Shown here in pieces: positions 1 to 6,519 of a stretch of DNA of 18,200 nt. The notes under the pieces are model-generated. The model was not told where the DNA came from. It did no database searches and saw only the letters and a list, made by a program, of their open reading frames with translations. Made by a program: the position numbers and the translations under genes. This DNA comes from Treponema sp. (GTDB taxonomy: Bacteria; Spirochaetota; Spirochaetia; Treponematales; Breznakiellaceae), in the NCBI GenBank assembly GCA_031290325.1, contig JAITNU010000153.1, positions 1-18,200 on the forward strand. The letters are read 5' to 3'. The number at the start of each line of letters is the position of its first letter. Within the stretch, counting starts at the first letter, position 1.

Positions 1-287
1 TTCCGGCACTTCTGGAAGGCGCCTTAGGGGTCCTCAAACCGGGGGGGCGTATGGGAGTCATTAGCTTTCATTCCTTAGAGGACCGGATTGTAAAAAATGT
101 GTTCCGGGAGCGATCTAAGGATTATCCGCCTCATGAGCCGACAGGCCGCGGTGGGGAACAGAAAGGGGTCAATCTTTTAACCCGGAAGGGTGTTGTTCCA
201 GATGAAGCGGAAATACGGAGTAATCCGCCTTCCCGGAGTGCCAGACTGCGGGTTGTGGAAAAGGAAATGGATGGAGCGGGGAGATGA
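1..287 (+). CDS. rsmH: RsmH (MraW), 16S rRNA m4C1402 methyltransferase, C-terminal part
   Basis: This is the last ~95 codons of RsmH, cut by the left edge; the reading frame is open from base 3. RsmH uses S-adenosylmethionine to N4-methylate C1402 of 16S rRNA in the ribosomal decoding site, and it is classically the gene next to ftsL in division clusters. The visible part has the family's C-terminal signature GGRMGVISFHSLEDRIVK (about residues 15-32 of the visible fragment). It also has the later motif RSNPPSRSARLRVVEK, matching the usual 'NPRSRSAKLRV-E' ending. The SAM-binding N-terminal half lies outside the window. The TGA stop at 285-287 overlaps the ATG of ftsL (ATGA), which implies translational coupling. 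The assignment is very secure from both motifs and context. Confidence 0.95.
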   Translation, partial: PALLEGALGVLKPGGRMGVISFHSLEDRIVKNVFRERSKDYPPHEPTGRGGEQKGVNLLTRKGVVPDEAEIRSNPPSRSARLRVVEKEMDGAGR

Positions 288-568
288 GGCGGTATCTGTT
301 TTTATATGTTATGACCCTCACCATACCTGTTTTTTTGGGTCTTGTTGTATGGCAGTCTGTCCGGTATGCAAATGTAGAAAGAGAAGTAGAGCACCTTGAA
401 ATCCAGCAGAAGGAATGGGTGAAAAGTAATAAAAGCCTTATTGAGGGGATTGCCGTGCTTTCCGCGGCGGAACGGATCGAATACATTGCCGTATATGAAC
501 TGGGCTTATCAAAGGTAATGCCTGAGCATGTGTTGCAAATTCGGATACAAGGGGGAGAGGGACGTTAA
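284..568 (+). CDS. ftsL: FtsL-like division protein
   Basis: A 94-residue bitopic membrane protein with a very short cytoplasmic N-terminus (MRRY), one hydrophobic segment at about residues 4-24, and then a charged helical stretch (about 28-60, rich in E, Q and K) that looks like a short coiled coil. This is the FtsL topology: FtsL pairs with FtsB/DivIC and FtsQ/DivIB at the septum and helps activate the FtsW-PBP synthase. FtsL is poorly conserved in sequence, so the call rests mainly on size, topology and position between rsmH and a mur gene. A GGAG at 273-276, seven bases before the ATG, is a plausible ribosome site. The stop (566-568) shares one base with the murF ATG. No ftsI (septal transpeptidase) follows, unlike most dcw clusters. 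Confidence 0.75.
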   Translation: MRRYLFLYVMTLTIPVFLGLVVWQSVRYANVEREVEHLEIQQKEWVKSNKSLIEGIAVLSAAERIEYIAVYELGLSKVMPEHVLQIRIQGGEGR

Positions 569-1998
569 TGGGGAAGATAGTTCCAGACAGGACCCTTATG
601 AAAGGGGCCGATTTATCGTCGGCCCTTGATGCCCAGTTCATCTCTTTTTACGAAGCTGCCCAGGGAGATCCGGGATGCTCATCGGTAAGCATTGATTCCA
701 GGACGGTGCTGCCAGGCGCGCTCTTTGTTGCCCTTACCGGTACGGTTCAGGACGGACACCGGTATGTGGAAGCGGCTTTTAAGGCCGGTGCGGTGATGGC
801 CATGGTTGCCCGGTCCCGGCTGGAGGAACCTTCCTGGGGGCTTGTAGATGTGGCCAGGGCGTATCACGGAGTGCTTCTCGTGGTACAGGATACCCTCAGG
901 GGCTTGCAGGATGCTGCCCGGATCTACCTTGAAAAGTTCCCCCGGCTTCTCAGGATAGGCATCACCGGCTCCTCAGGCAAGACCACCACCAAGGAGCTTG
1001 CCGCCGCCATAATAGGCATGGAAAAGGCAGTGGTGGCGAATCCTGGTAATCTGAATTCCGAGACCGGCTTGCCCCTGTCAGCTTTTATGGTTCGTACCGA
1101 TCATGAGGTGGGAATTTTTGAACTGGGTATGAATCGGAGGGGTGAGATAGGGGAGCTTGCACGGATACTCAAACCCCATATTGCCCTGATTACCAACATT
1201 GGGTCCGCTCATATCGGAATCCTTGGGAGTAAGCAGGCCATTGCCGCAGAGAAAAAGGCGATTTTTTCCGAATTTTCGGGGACTGAAACCGCTCTCATCC
1301 CGACGGATGAACGTGAGTACGGGGATTTTCTTGCCCAGGGGGTTAAGGGAAGGGTTCTTTTTTACGGCCCTGCAACCATACCAGGCGCCGGTTTAGCAGG
1401 GCCTGAAATCCTCTGGGATAGTGTTCCAGTTCGGTTTGGTCTTCCAGGGAATCATAACCTGTGGAACGCCCTGGCCGCCATTGCCATAGCACAGGAGGTT
1501 CCGGTCAGTTCCGCTGCGATCCAGGGGGGGCTGGAATCAGTTTCAGGACTCTTTGGCCGGAGCGAGATACTCCGCGGTCCGGTAACAGTGGTCCGGGATT
1601 GTTACAACGCCAACCCTGAATCAACGATGGCGGCGATAGCGATGTGCGATGATTTTGACTGGGCAGGCCGGCGGATTTACGTACTCGGTTCTATGCTGGA
1701 ATTGGGGGAGGTATCCCAAGAGGCCCATGAACAGATAGGCCGGTATATCCTGTCTTCCAAGGCGGATATGGTGTGTTTTTTTGGCCCGGAAACACGGGCG
1801 TCTTTGGGGGTGGTTGAAAGCGTGTTGTCCTGTTTTCATACGAATAGTATAGATGAACTATCGGCGTTTCTTGCCGGGTTTGTTCGTCCTGGTGATTTGG
1901 TGTTATTAAAGGGTTCCAGGGCCTGTGCCCTGGAACGGCTTACCGAGGTGCTTATGGGGATCCCTGCTGAAACGGCGGGTCAGGGAGGATGGTTGTAG
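568..1998 (+). CDS. murF: MurF, UDP-MurNAc-tripeptide--D-Ala-D-Ala ligase
   Basis: MurF is the cytoplasmic ATP-dependent ligase that adds D-Ala-D-Ala to UDP-MurNAc-tripeptide, finishing the pentapeptide precursor that MraY then uses. At 476 residues it has normal family length. The N-terminal substrate domain contains SIDSRTVLPGALFVAL. The Mur ligase ATP loop GITGSSGKTTTKE spans residues ~131-143, with the P-loop lysine at K138. It is followed by NPGNLNSETGLPLS and GMNRRGEIGEL in the central domain, then RDCYNANPESTMAA and GSMLELGE in the C-terminal domain, all typical of MurF rather than MurE/C/D. The start at ATG 568 is supported by a purine-rich GGGAGAGGGA at about 552-561 and by the one-base overlap with ftsL. 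The gene ends directly against mraY. Confidence 0.96.
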   Translation: MGKIVPDRTLMKGADLSSALDAQFISFYEAAQGDPGCSSVSIDSRTVLPGALFVALTGTVQDGHRYVEAAFKAGAVMAMVARSRLEEPSWGLVDVARAYHGVLLVVQDTLRGLQDAARIYLEKFPRLLRIGITGSSGKTTTKELAAAIIGMEKAVVANPGNLNSETGLPLSAFMVRTDHEVGIFELGMNRRGEIGELARILKPHIALITNIGSAHIGILGSKQAIAAEKKAIFSEFSGTETALIPTDEREYGDFLAQGVKGRVLFYGPATIPGAGLAGPEILWDSVPVRFGLPGNHNLWNALAAIAIAQEVPVSSAAIQGGLESVSGLFGRSEILRGPVTVVRDCYNANPESTMAAIAMCDDFDWAGRRIYVLGSMLELGEVSQEAHEQIGRYILSSKADMVCFFGPETRASLGVVESVLSCFHTNSIDELSAFLAGFVRPGDLVLLKGSRACALERLTEVLMGIPAETAGQGGWL

Positions 1999-3078
1999 GT
2001 GTTTCTGGAATTCATGTATCCTCTGGTAAAGTATTTTACACCTCTCAATGTATTCCAGTATCTCACGTTCCGGGGAGCCTATGCTGCCTTAACCACCCTG
2101 CTCATCTGCTTCATGTTTGGTCCCAAGATAATCGAAGCCCTCCGAAAGTTTCGGATAGGTCAATCAATTCGAGAAGACGGTCCTGAGACCCATCTGAAAA
2201 AAGACGGCACCCCGACCATGGGCGGGGTGCTCATCATTCTTTCTGTGCTTTTTTCCATGCTCCTCTGGCAGGACTTTGGCAATAGCAAGGTATGGCTTAC
2301 CATGGGAGCTTTTACGGCCTTTGGTTTTATCGGCTTCCTTGATGATTACCTTAAGGTGAAGCAGCATAATTCTGAAGGACTGCCAGCCTGGGCAAAACTG
2401 GTCTTGCAATTCATCGTTGCCCTGATCATAACCCTCATACTCTATTTTTCCGGAGAAGCGGAAATCACCGCCCTGTATATTCCCTTCTTTAAAAACCCGG
2501 TGATTGATCTGGGGGTCCTGTGGATCCCCTTTGCGGTACTGCTCCTGGTGGGAGAATCCAACGCAGTCAACTTGTCCGACGGCCTTGATGGTCTTGCCAC
2601 AGGGCTGCTCATCCTGGTATTCATCACCCTGGGGATCCTCACTTACCTCTCGGGGCGGGCCGATTATTCCTCCTACCTGGGGATTTCTTATATTACCGGC
2701 GCCGGGGAACTCACCGTCTTCTGCCTTGCGGCGGTGGGGGCCTGCGTCGGCTTTCTCTGGTTCAATACCCATCCGGCGGACGTGTTCATGGGGGATGTGG
2801 GAAGCCTGTCCCTGGGCGGAGTAGTCGCCACCATATCCCTGATCATTAAAAAGGAGATACTCATCCTTATCATCGGCGGCGTCTTTGTGCTGGAGGCCGC
2901 TTCGGTGATTATACAGGTATTGAGCTATAAAACGCGGAAGAAACGGGTGTTTAAGATGGCCCCCCTTCATCATCATTTCGAGTTGTCAGGATGGGCGGAA
3001 ACCAAGGTGGTTATCCGGTTCTGGATACTCGGGGGCTTATTCGCAATCATTGCCCTTTCAACCTTAAAGATTCAATAA
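1999..3078 (+). CDS. mraY: MraY, phospho-MurNAc-pentapeptide translocase
   Basis: MraY is a polytopic inner-membrane enzyme that transfers phospho-MurNAc-pentapeptide from UDP to undecaprenyl phosphate to make lipid I. The 359 residues align with E. coli MraY (360) almost without offset. The catalytic motifs are visible: the DDYLK pair D115/D116, NLSDGLDG (N191-G198, with D194 and D197), GDVGS (D266), and the histidine triplet H324-H326 in PLHHHFE. The start is GTG at 1999, immediately after the murF stop, with GGGAGG at 1983-1988. Starting at ATG 2014 would lose the first five residues and fit the family less well. About ten hydrophobic segments are evident. The absence of intergenic space on both sides suggests coupled translation with murF and ftsW. 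Confidence 0.97.
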   Translation: MFLEFMYPLVKYFTPLNVFQYLTFRGAYAALTTLLICFMFGPKIIEALRKFRIGQSIREDGPETHLKKDGTPTMGGVLIILSVLFSMLLWQDFGNSKVWLTMGAFTAFGFIGFLDDYLKVKQHNSEGLPAWAKLVLQFIVALIITLILYFSGEAEITALYIPFFKNPVIDLGVLWIPFAVLLLVGESNAVNLSDGLDGLATGLLILVFITLGILTYLSGRADYSSYLGISYITGAGELTVFCLAAVGACVGFLWFNTHPADVFMGDVGSLSLGGVVATISLIIKKEILILIIGGVFVLEAASVIIQVLSYKTRKKRVFKMAPLHHHFELSGWAETKVVIRFWILGGLFAIIALSTLKIQ

Positions 3079-3079
3079 C

Positions 3080-4291
3080 ATGTATAAATTTAACGTTGAA
3101 AAGGCGAGCTGGCGGTTCCACGCGGATCAGCTGCTCATTGCCGCGATCTTCCTTCTGACCGGCATCGGCCTTGTTACCTTGTATTCCTCTTCCTATGCCT
3201 TCGCGGAACGGGACTACGGGGGAGGGCTCTTTTTTATTTCAAAACAGCTCTTCCTGGCCTTTGTGGGGATACTCCTGTTCTTGCTGGTATCTCACATGAA
3301 CCTGGATTGGTTACGCAAAGGGAAGTTCCCCATGCTGCTGGTCCTTGGGGGGATGTTCTTGTGTGTGCTGCCCCTCATTCCAGGGCTAGGCATGACGAAG
3401 AATGGGGCCAGCCGCTGGGTTAGTATCGGTTCCCTTCCGGGATTCCAGCCTTCGGAATTTGTGAAATTGATCCTGCCCCTGTATCTGGCCCATATTTTTG
3501 ATAAAAAACAGGATCACCTCAATTCGCTGACGAAAAGCATCTTACCCCCTTTTTTTATTACCCTTATCTTTATCGTATTAATCTATCTGCAGAATAATTT
3601 TTCTACCGCCCTGTTTATCGCGGTGAATGGGGTTTTTATCTTTTTTCTGGCCGGGGTGCGGATACGGTATTTTTTGAGCGCCCTGGTTATATTCGTGCCC
3701 TTTTCAGCCCTTCTCGTGTTGATCGAACCCCACCGGTGGCGGCGGCTCCTCAGTTTTATGAACCCTGCATGGGAACCCCATGGAGCAGGGTACCAGGTCC
3801 GCGCTTCGGTCATGACCATAGCCTCCGGCGGATTCTGGGGCAAGGGGATGGGGCAGAATATCATAAAGATTGCGGCGGTGCCGGAGATTCATTCGGATTT
3901 TATTTTTTCCGCCTTTGCCGAAGCCTTTGGCTTTTTAGGGGTCCTGCTGTTTTTTGTCCTGTTTGGAGTCTTTGCGGTCAGGGGGTACCGGGCGGCCATA
4001 GGGGCGGCAGATACCTTCCGCCGGCTTTTTGCCTTTGGTCTCGTGTCGATGATTGTATCCCAGACCCTGGTAAACATCGCAGTAACCTCTGGAAACCTCC
4101 CGCCCACGGGAATTCCCCTGCCCTTCTTCTCTGCCGGCGGTTCTTCCCTGGTAACGACCTTGATTGCATCAGGTATCATTGTCAATATCTCCCGGTCTCC
4201 TCAGAAAAGCGCGTTCTTTGTCTGGGGAAAGGGCCCTCAAAAATCAGACGGATGGTACGCCGCAGATTCGGAGGCGCATCATGTCCGATGA
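3080..4291 (+). CDS. ftsW: FtsW, SEDS-family septal peptidoglycan glycosyltransferase
   Basis: A 403-residue multi-spanning SEDS protein. This family polymerises lipid II into glycan strands together with a class B penicillin-binding protein; in a division cluster the member is FtsW rather than RodA. Visible signatures include GASRWVSIGSLPGFQPSEFVKL near residue 110, the loop NPAWEPHGAGYQ, and IHSDFIFSAFAEAFGF. D273 in the last motif corresponds to the family's essential aspartate. The closing motif PPTGIPLPFFSAGGSS precedes the last transmembrane helix, and a ~30-residue charged cytoplasmic tail follows. The start at ATG 3080 is one base after the mraY stop. The end overlaps ftsQ by 11 bases. 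No partner PBP gene is in the window. FtsW versus RodA rests partly on context. Confidence 0.93.
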   Translation: MYKFNVEKASWRFHADQLLIAAIFLLTGIGLVTLYSSSYAFAERDYGGGLFFISKQLFLAFVGILLFLLVSHMNLDWLRKGKFPMLLVLGGMFLCVLPLIPGLGMTKNGASRWVSIGSLPGFQPSEFVKLILPLYLAHIFDKKQDHLNSLTKSILPPFFITLIFIVLIYLQNNFSTALFIAVNGVFIFFLAGVRIRYFLSALVIFVPFSALLVLIEPHRWRRLLSFMNPAWEPHGAGYQVRASVMTIASGGFWGKGMGQNIIKIAAVPEIHSDFIFSAFAEAFGFLGVLLFFVLFGVFAVRGYRAAIGAADTFRRLFAFGLVSMIVSQTLVNIAVTSGNLPPTGIPLPFFSAGGSSLVTTLIASGIIVNISRSPQKSAFFVWGKGPQKSDGWYAADSEAHHVR

Positions 4292-5096
4292 GAATATCTT
4301 CGCCGAGGAGATCCTGCCTGTCGAACCGGTGGTTTCATCGGGGATAGAAAAGGCGGTCAAATGGCTCATCGTTATCATTATGGCCCTCCTCGGTGGAGAA
4401 CTCCTGTGGCTTTTGATCATCATACCGGGGCTTCCCTTATCAAAGATAGAAATAACGGGCATCCCGGACGTGAACCGGGTTATGATCCTCGAAAAGGCGG
4501 GGATCGGCCCCCGGTCCTCGTATCTGACCGTAGACCCCCAGCGGGCAGAACGGAACATCAGGACCCTGTATGAGATAGAGTCCGTCCAGGTGATTAAACA
4601 CTTCCCCAATTCAGTACAGATAAACCTGACAGGACGTATTGCAGCAGCTCAGTCCGTTACCCTGATAAAGGGCAAGCTCTGCCCTGTATGGTTTGATCGC
4701 CAGGGACTCGTTTTTATGATAGGAACTGAAGGTCAGCGCCAGGCTTCCTTCCAATCGGTGCCGATAATATCAGGGGTTATTGATGAACCGCCCTTCCTGG
4801 GGATGCGGCTTTCGCCAGTGTTTAATGGTTTGCTTGCTGATCTCGAAGCGATACACGCTTCCGCTCCAGAGCTTTTGGTGGCTATATCGGAGATTCGAGT
4901 TAATCGAAAGGCATTTGACGCTTATGATTTGATCCTTTATCCTGTTCATAACCGGATACGGGTCCATGTGGGTATGGAGTTAAATGAAGATATGCTTCGA
5001 TACGTGTTGTTGATACTTGACGTATGTGTTTCAAACGGCATTCAAGCTGAGGAAATTGATTTCAGGACCGGTATGGCATCATATACTATACTCTAA
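4281..5096 (+). CDS. ftsQ: FtsQ/DivIB, POTRA-domain division protein
   Basis: A 271-residue bitopic protein. It has a ~26-residue acidic cytoplasmic tail, one transmembrane helix (about residues 27-48), and a periplasmic POTRA domain (about 54-118: SKIEITGIPDVNRVMILEK, then the turn VIKHFPNSVQINL typical of FtsQ). A beta-rich C-terminal domain follows. FtsQ/DivIB scaffolds FtsL and FtsB at the septum. The frame is open further upstream, but the start is set at ATG 4281 because GGAGG lies at 4270-4274 with a six-base gap, and because starting earlier would overlap ftsW by more than 100 bases. The real overlap with ftsW is 11 bases. The TAA stop (5094-5096) is inside the Shine-Dalgarno sequence of ftsA, which should couple the two. 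Confidence 0.92.
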   Translation: MSDENIFAEEILPVEPVVSSGIEKAVKWLIVIIMALLGGELLWLLIIIPGLPLSKIEITGIPDVNRVMILEKAGIGPRSSYLTVDPQRAERNIRTLYEIESVQVIKHFPNSVQINLTGRIAAAQSVTLIKGKLCPVWFDRQGLVFMIGTEGQRQASFQSVPIISGVIDEPPFLGMRLSPVFNGLLADLEAIHASAPELLVAISEIRVNRKAFDAYDLILYPVHNRIRVHVGMELNEDMLRYVLLILDVCVSNGIQAEEIDFRTGMASYTIL

Positions 5097-5111
5097 AGGA
5101 GGCATCCTCTG
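5095..5111 (+). promoter_or_regulatory. Shine-Dalgarno and CTG start of ftsA
   Basis: AAAGGAGG occupies 5095-5102 and overlaps the last two bases of the ftsQ stop codon. A six-base spacer follows, then CTG at 5109-5111. The ftsA frame is closed at 5094 by the ftsQ TAA, and there is no ATG, GTG or TTG in that frame before GTG 5247, which is far too late. ATG 5116 is in another frame and stops after three codons. CTG is therefore the only sensible near-cognate initiator at ideal spacing. Confidence 0.72.
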
Positions 5112-6371
5112 GCTAATGACGGATTAGTTGTCGGCCTCGATATAGGGACGACTAAAGTCTGCGCCATAATCGGCGAGCGCAATGAAAATGGGATTCTCGA
5201 AATTACCGGCGTAGGGGTATGTCCTTCTACCGGCCTGCGAAAGGGCGTGGTGGTCAATATTGAAGCTACGCTGCGGTCGATTGCGACTGCCGTTGAATCG
5301 GCGGAGATGATGAGCGGACGGGAGGTACATACCTGCTGGACCGGCATTGGGGGGAATCATATCGACGGGATCAATTCCCGGGGGGTCGTGGCAGTTACCG
5401 GAAAAAACCGGGAGACCCGGGAAATTGGGGAAGATGATATAAACCGGGTCCTGGAAGCGGCCCGGGCTGTGGTGATCCCCATGGATCGTCAAGTCCTGGA
5501 GGTTATTCCCCAGAACTATATTGTGGATGATCAGCGGAGCATCCGGGATCCCCTGGATATGATTGGCGTTCGCCTCGAAGCGGAGGTTCACATCATTACC
5601 TGTTCGGTGAACAGTGCCCAGAACCTGATAAAATGTGTGAACCGGGCGGGGTTCATGGTGAATGACCTGGTGCTCCAGTCCCTGGCCGCGGGGCGGTCGG
5701 TATTGACGGATGAGGAAAAAGAACTGGGGGTTGCGCTGATTGACATGGGAGGGGGAACCACGGATGTGTTGGTGTATTCTGATGGAAGCCCCTATTCAAC
5801 CACGACCATTCCCGCCGGAGGGGGGATGATCACCAGCGATATATCAAAGGTCAAGAATATCTCCCTGGAAACCGCGGAGCAGATTAAGGTGAGCGCAGGG
5901 TGCTGCTGGGAAGGACTACTTGACGGTGATGATGATGTTATCGTATCCGGGGTTGGGGGGAGGCCGCCCCTGTCCATACCGAAATCCCAGCTTTTCATGA
6001 TTATTGAGCCTCGTATAGAGGAGATCTTTAAAATGGTGAAGGACAAGCTGGATAAAGTTTCCCTTTCCCGGCCCCTGGGGGGCGGCATCGTATTAACCGG
6101 TGGGGGTGCCCAGCTTTTAGGGGCTATTGACTTGGCTTCGGCACTGTTTAGGGTGCCGGTCAGGATAGGGACGCCTTTTTCGGTCGGTGGTCTGGTTGAA
6201 GAATACCGTAATCCCATATACGCCACTGCGGTGGGCTTGGTTTTGGAAGGGGATGACCGGGAACGGAGAAACGGTCTTGAACGGGGAGGAGAACCCCGTT
6301 CCCGGGAAAAACGACAGCAGCCGATGCTTTTTGGCAGGATCGTGGAGTGGATTAAGACGGAATTTTTTTAG
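5109..6371 (+). CDS. ftsA: FtsA, actin-like membrane anchor of FtsZ
   Basis: FtsA is an actin-fold ATPase that tethers FtsZ filaments to the membrane and recruits later divisome proteins. From CTG 5109 it is 420 residues, the same length as E. coli FtsA. The phosphate-1 motif GLDIGTTKV (residues 9-17) lies upstream of the first conventional start codon, so the CTG start is needed for a working protein. The 1C (SHS2) subdomain covers about residues 85-165. Phosphate-2 is LIDMGGGTTD with D212, and the adenosine motif is VLTGGGAQL near residue 330. The last ~14 residues (LFGRIVEWIKTEFF) form the amphipathic membrane-targeting helix, after a basic linker. The gene ends in a run of seven T. It is the last gene before the ftsZ leader. 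Confidence 0.94.
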   Translation: MANDGLVVGLDIGTTKVCAIIGERNENGILEITGVGVCPSTGLRKGVVVNIEATLRSIATAVESAEMMSGREVHTCWTGIGGNHIDGINSRGVVAVTGKNRETREIGEDDINRVLEAARAVVIPMDRQVLEVIPQNYIVDDQRSIRDPLDMIGVRLEAEVHIITCSVNSAQNLIKCVNRAGFMVNDLVLQSLAAGRSVLTDEEKELGVALIDMGGGTTDVLVYSDGSPYSTTTIPAGGGMITSDISKVKNISLETAEQIKVSAGCCWEGLLDGDDDVIVSGVGGRPPLSIPKSQLFMIIEPRIEEIFKMVKDKLDKVSLSRPLGGGIVLTGGGAQLLGAIDLASALFRVPVRIGTPFSVGGLVEEYRNPIYATAVGLVLEGDDRERRNGLERGGEPRSREKRQQPMLFGRIVEWIKTEFF

Positions 6372-6379
6372 TTTTTTTT
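6363..6379 (+). repeat. Poly-T tract spanning the ftsA stop codon
   Basis: Seven T (6363-6369) encode the final Phe-Phe of FtsA and the first base of its TAG stop; AG and then eight more T (6372-6379) follow. I see no stem-loop just upstream, so this does not qualify as an intrinsic terminator. It is a likely slippage site for polymerases. Confidence 0.6.
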
Positions 6380-6519
6380 ATGGTATGAAGGGTATTAGGG
6401 CTTAAAGGGCATGAGGCTATATAGATGTTTTTTGTAGATGCTGTCATGCTGTTGGTCATGGATACCTTTATATAGAGACCCTTGATGGTATTGATATCAA
6501 TTTTATGGGGAGGGGTTTT
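6372..6519 (+). promoter_or_regulatory. ftsA-ftsZ intergenic leader, likely holding an ftsZ promoter
   Basis: This 148-base gap is the longest in the window and lies directly before ftsZ. It is AT-rich compared with the genes around it. Two TATA-like patches occur: TATATA at 6418-6423, with a poor -35 candidate TTAGGG at 6395-6400 (17-base spacer), and TATATAGAG around 6470-6477, with TTGGTC at 6452-6457 too close to be a standard -35. The strong ribosome site GGGGAGGGG (6507-6515) precedes ATG 6520. A separate ftsZ promoter is likely from the layout, but no single sigma-70 match is convincing. Confidence 0.4.
6490..6501. promoter_or_regulatory. 12-bp perfect palindrome upstream of ftsZ (possible operator)
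   Basis: ATTGATATCAAT is its own reverse complement, centred about 25 bases before the ftsZ ATG and just upstream of its ribosome site. Its place suits a repressor operator or a short mRNA stem, but the binding factor is unknown. A chance palindrome in AT-rich DNA cannot be excluded. Confidence 0.35.

Noticed and set aside
2164..2976. Long antisense reading frame (270 codons) opposite mraY
   Set aside because: It is fully inside a well-supported gene, its product is rich in Gly/Gln/His with no recognisable motif, and it has no plausible ribosome site context. It is a by-product of codon bias on the other strand.
4164..4280. Upstream extension of ftsQ to ATG 4164
   Set aside because: It would overlap ftsW by 128 bases with no FtsQ-like sequence, whereas ATG 4281 has GGAGG six bases ahead and a normal acidic cytoplasmic tail.
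5116..5127. ATG 5116 as the ftsA start
   Set aside because: It is in the wrong frame and meets TAG after three codons (ATG ACG GAT TAG).
6355..6385. Intrinsic terminator after ftsA
   Set aside because: There are two T runs, but no GC-rich inverted repeat directly upstream of them, so the basic requirement of an intrinsic terminator is not met.
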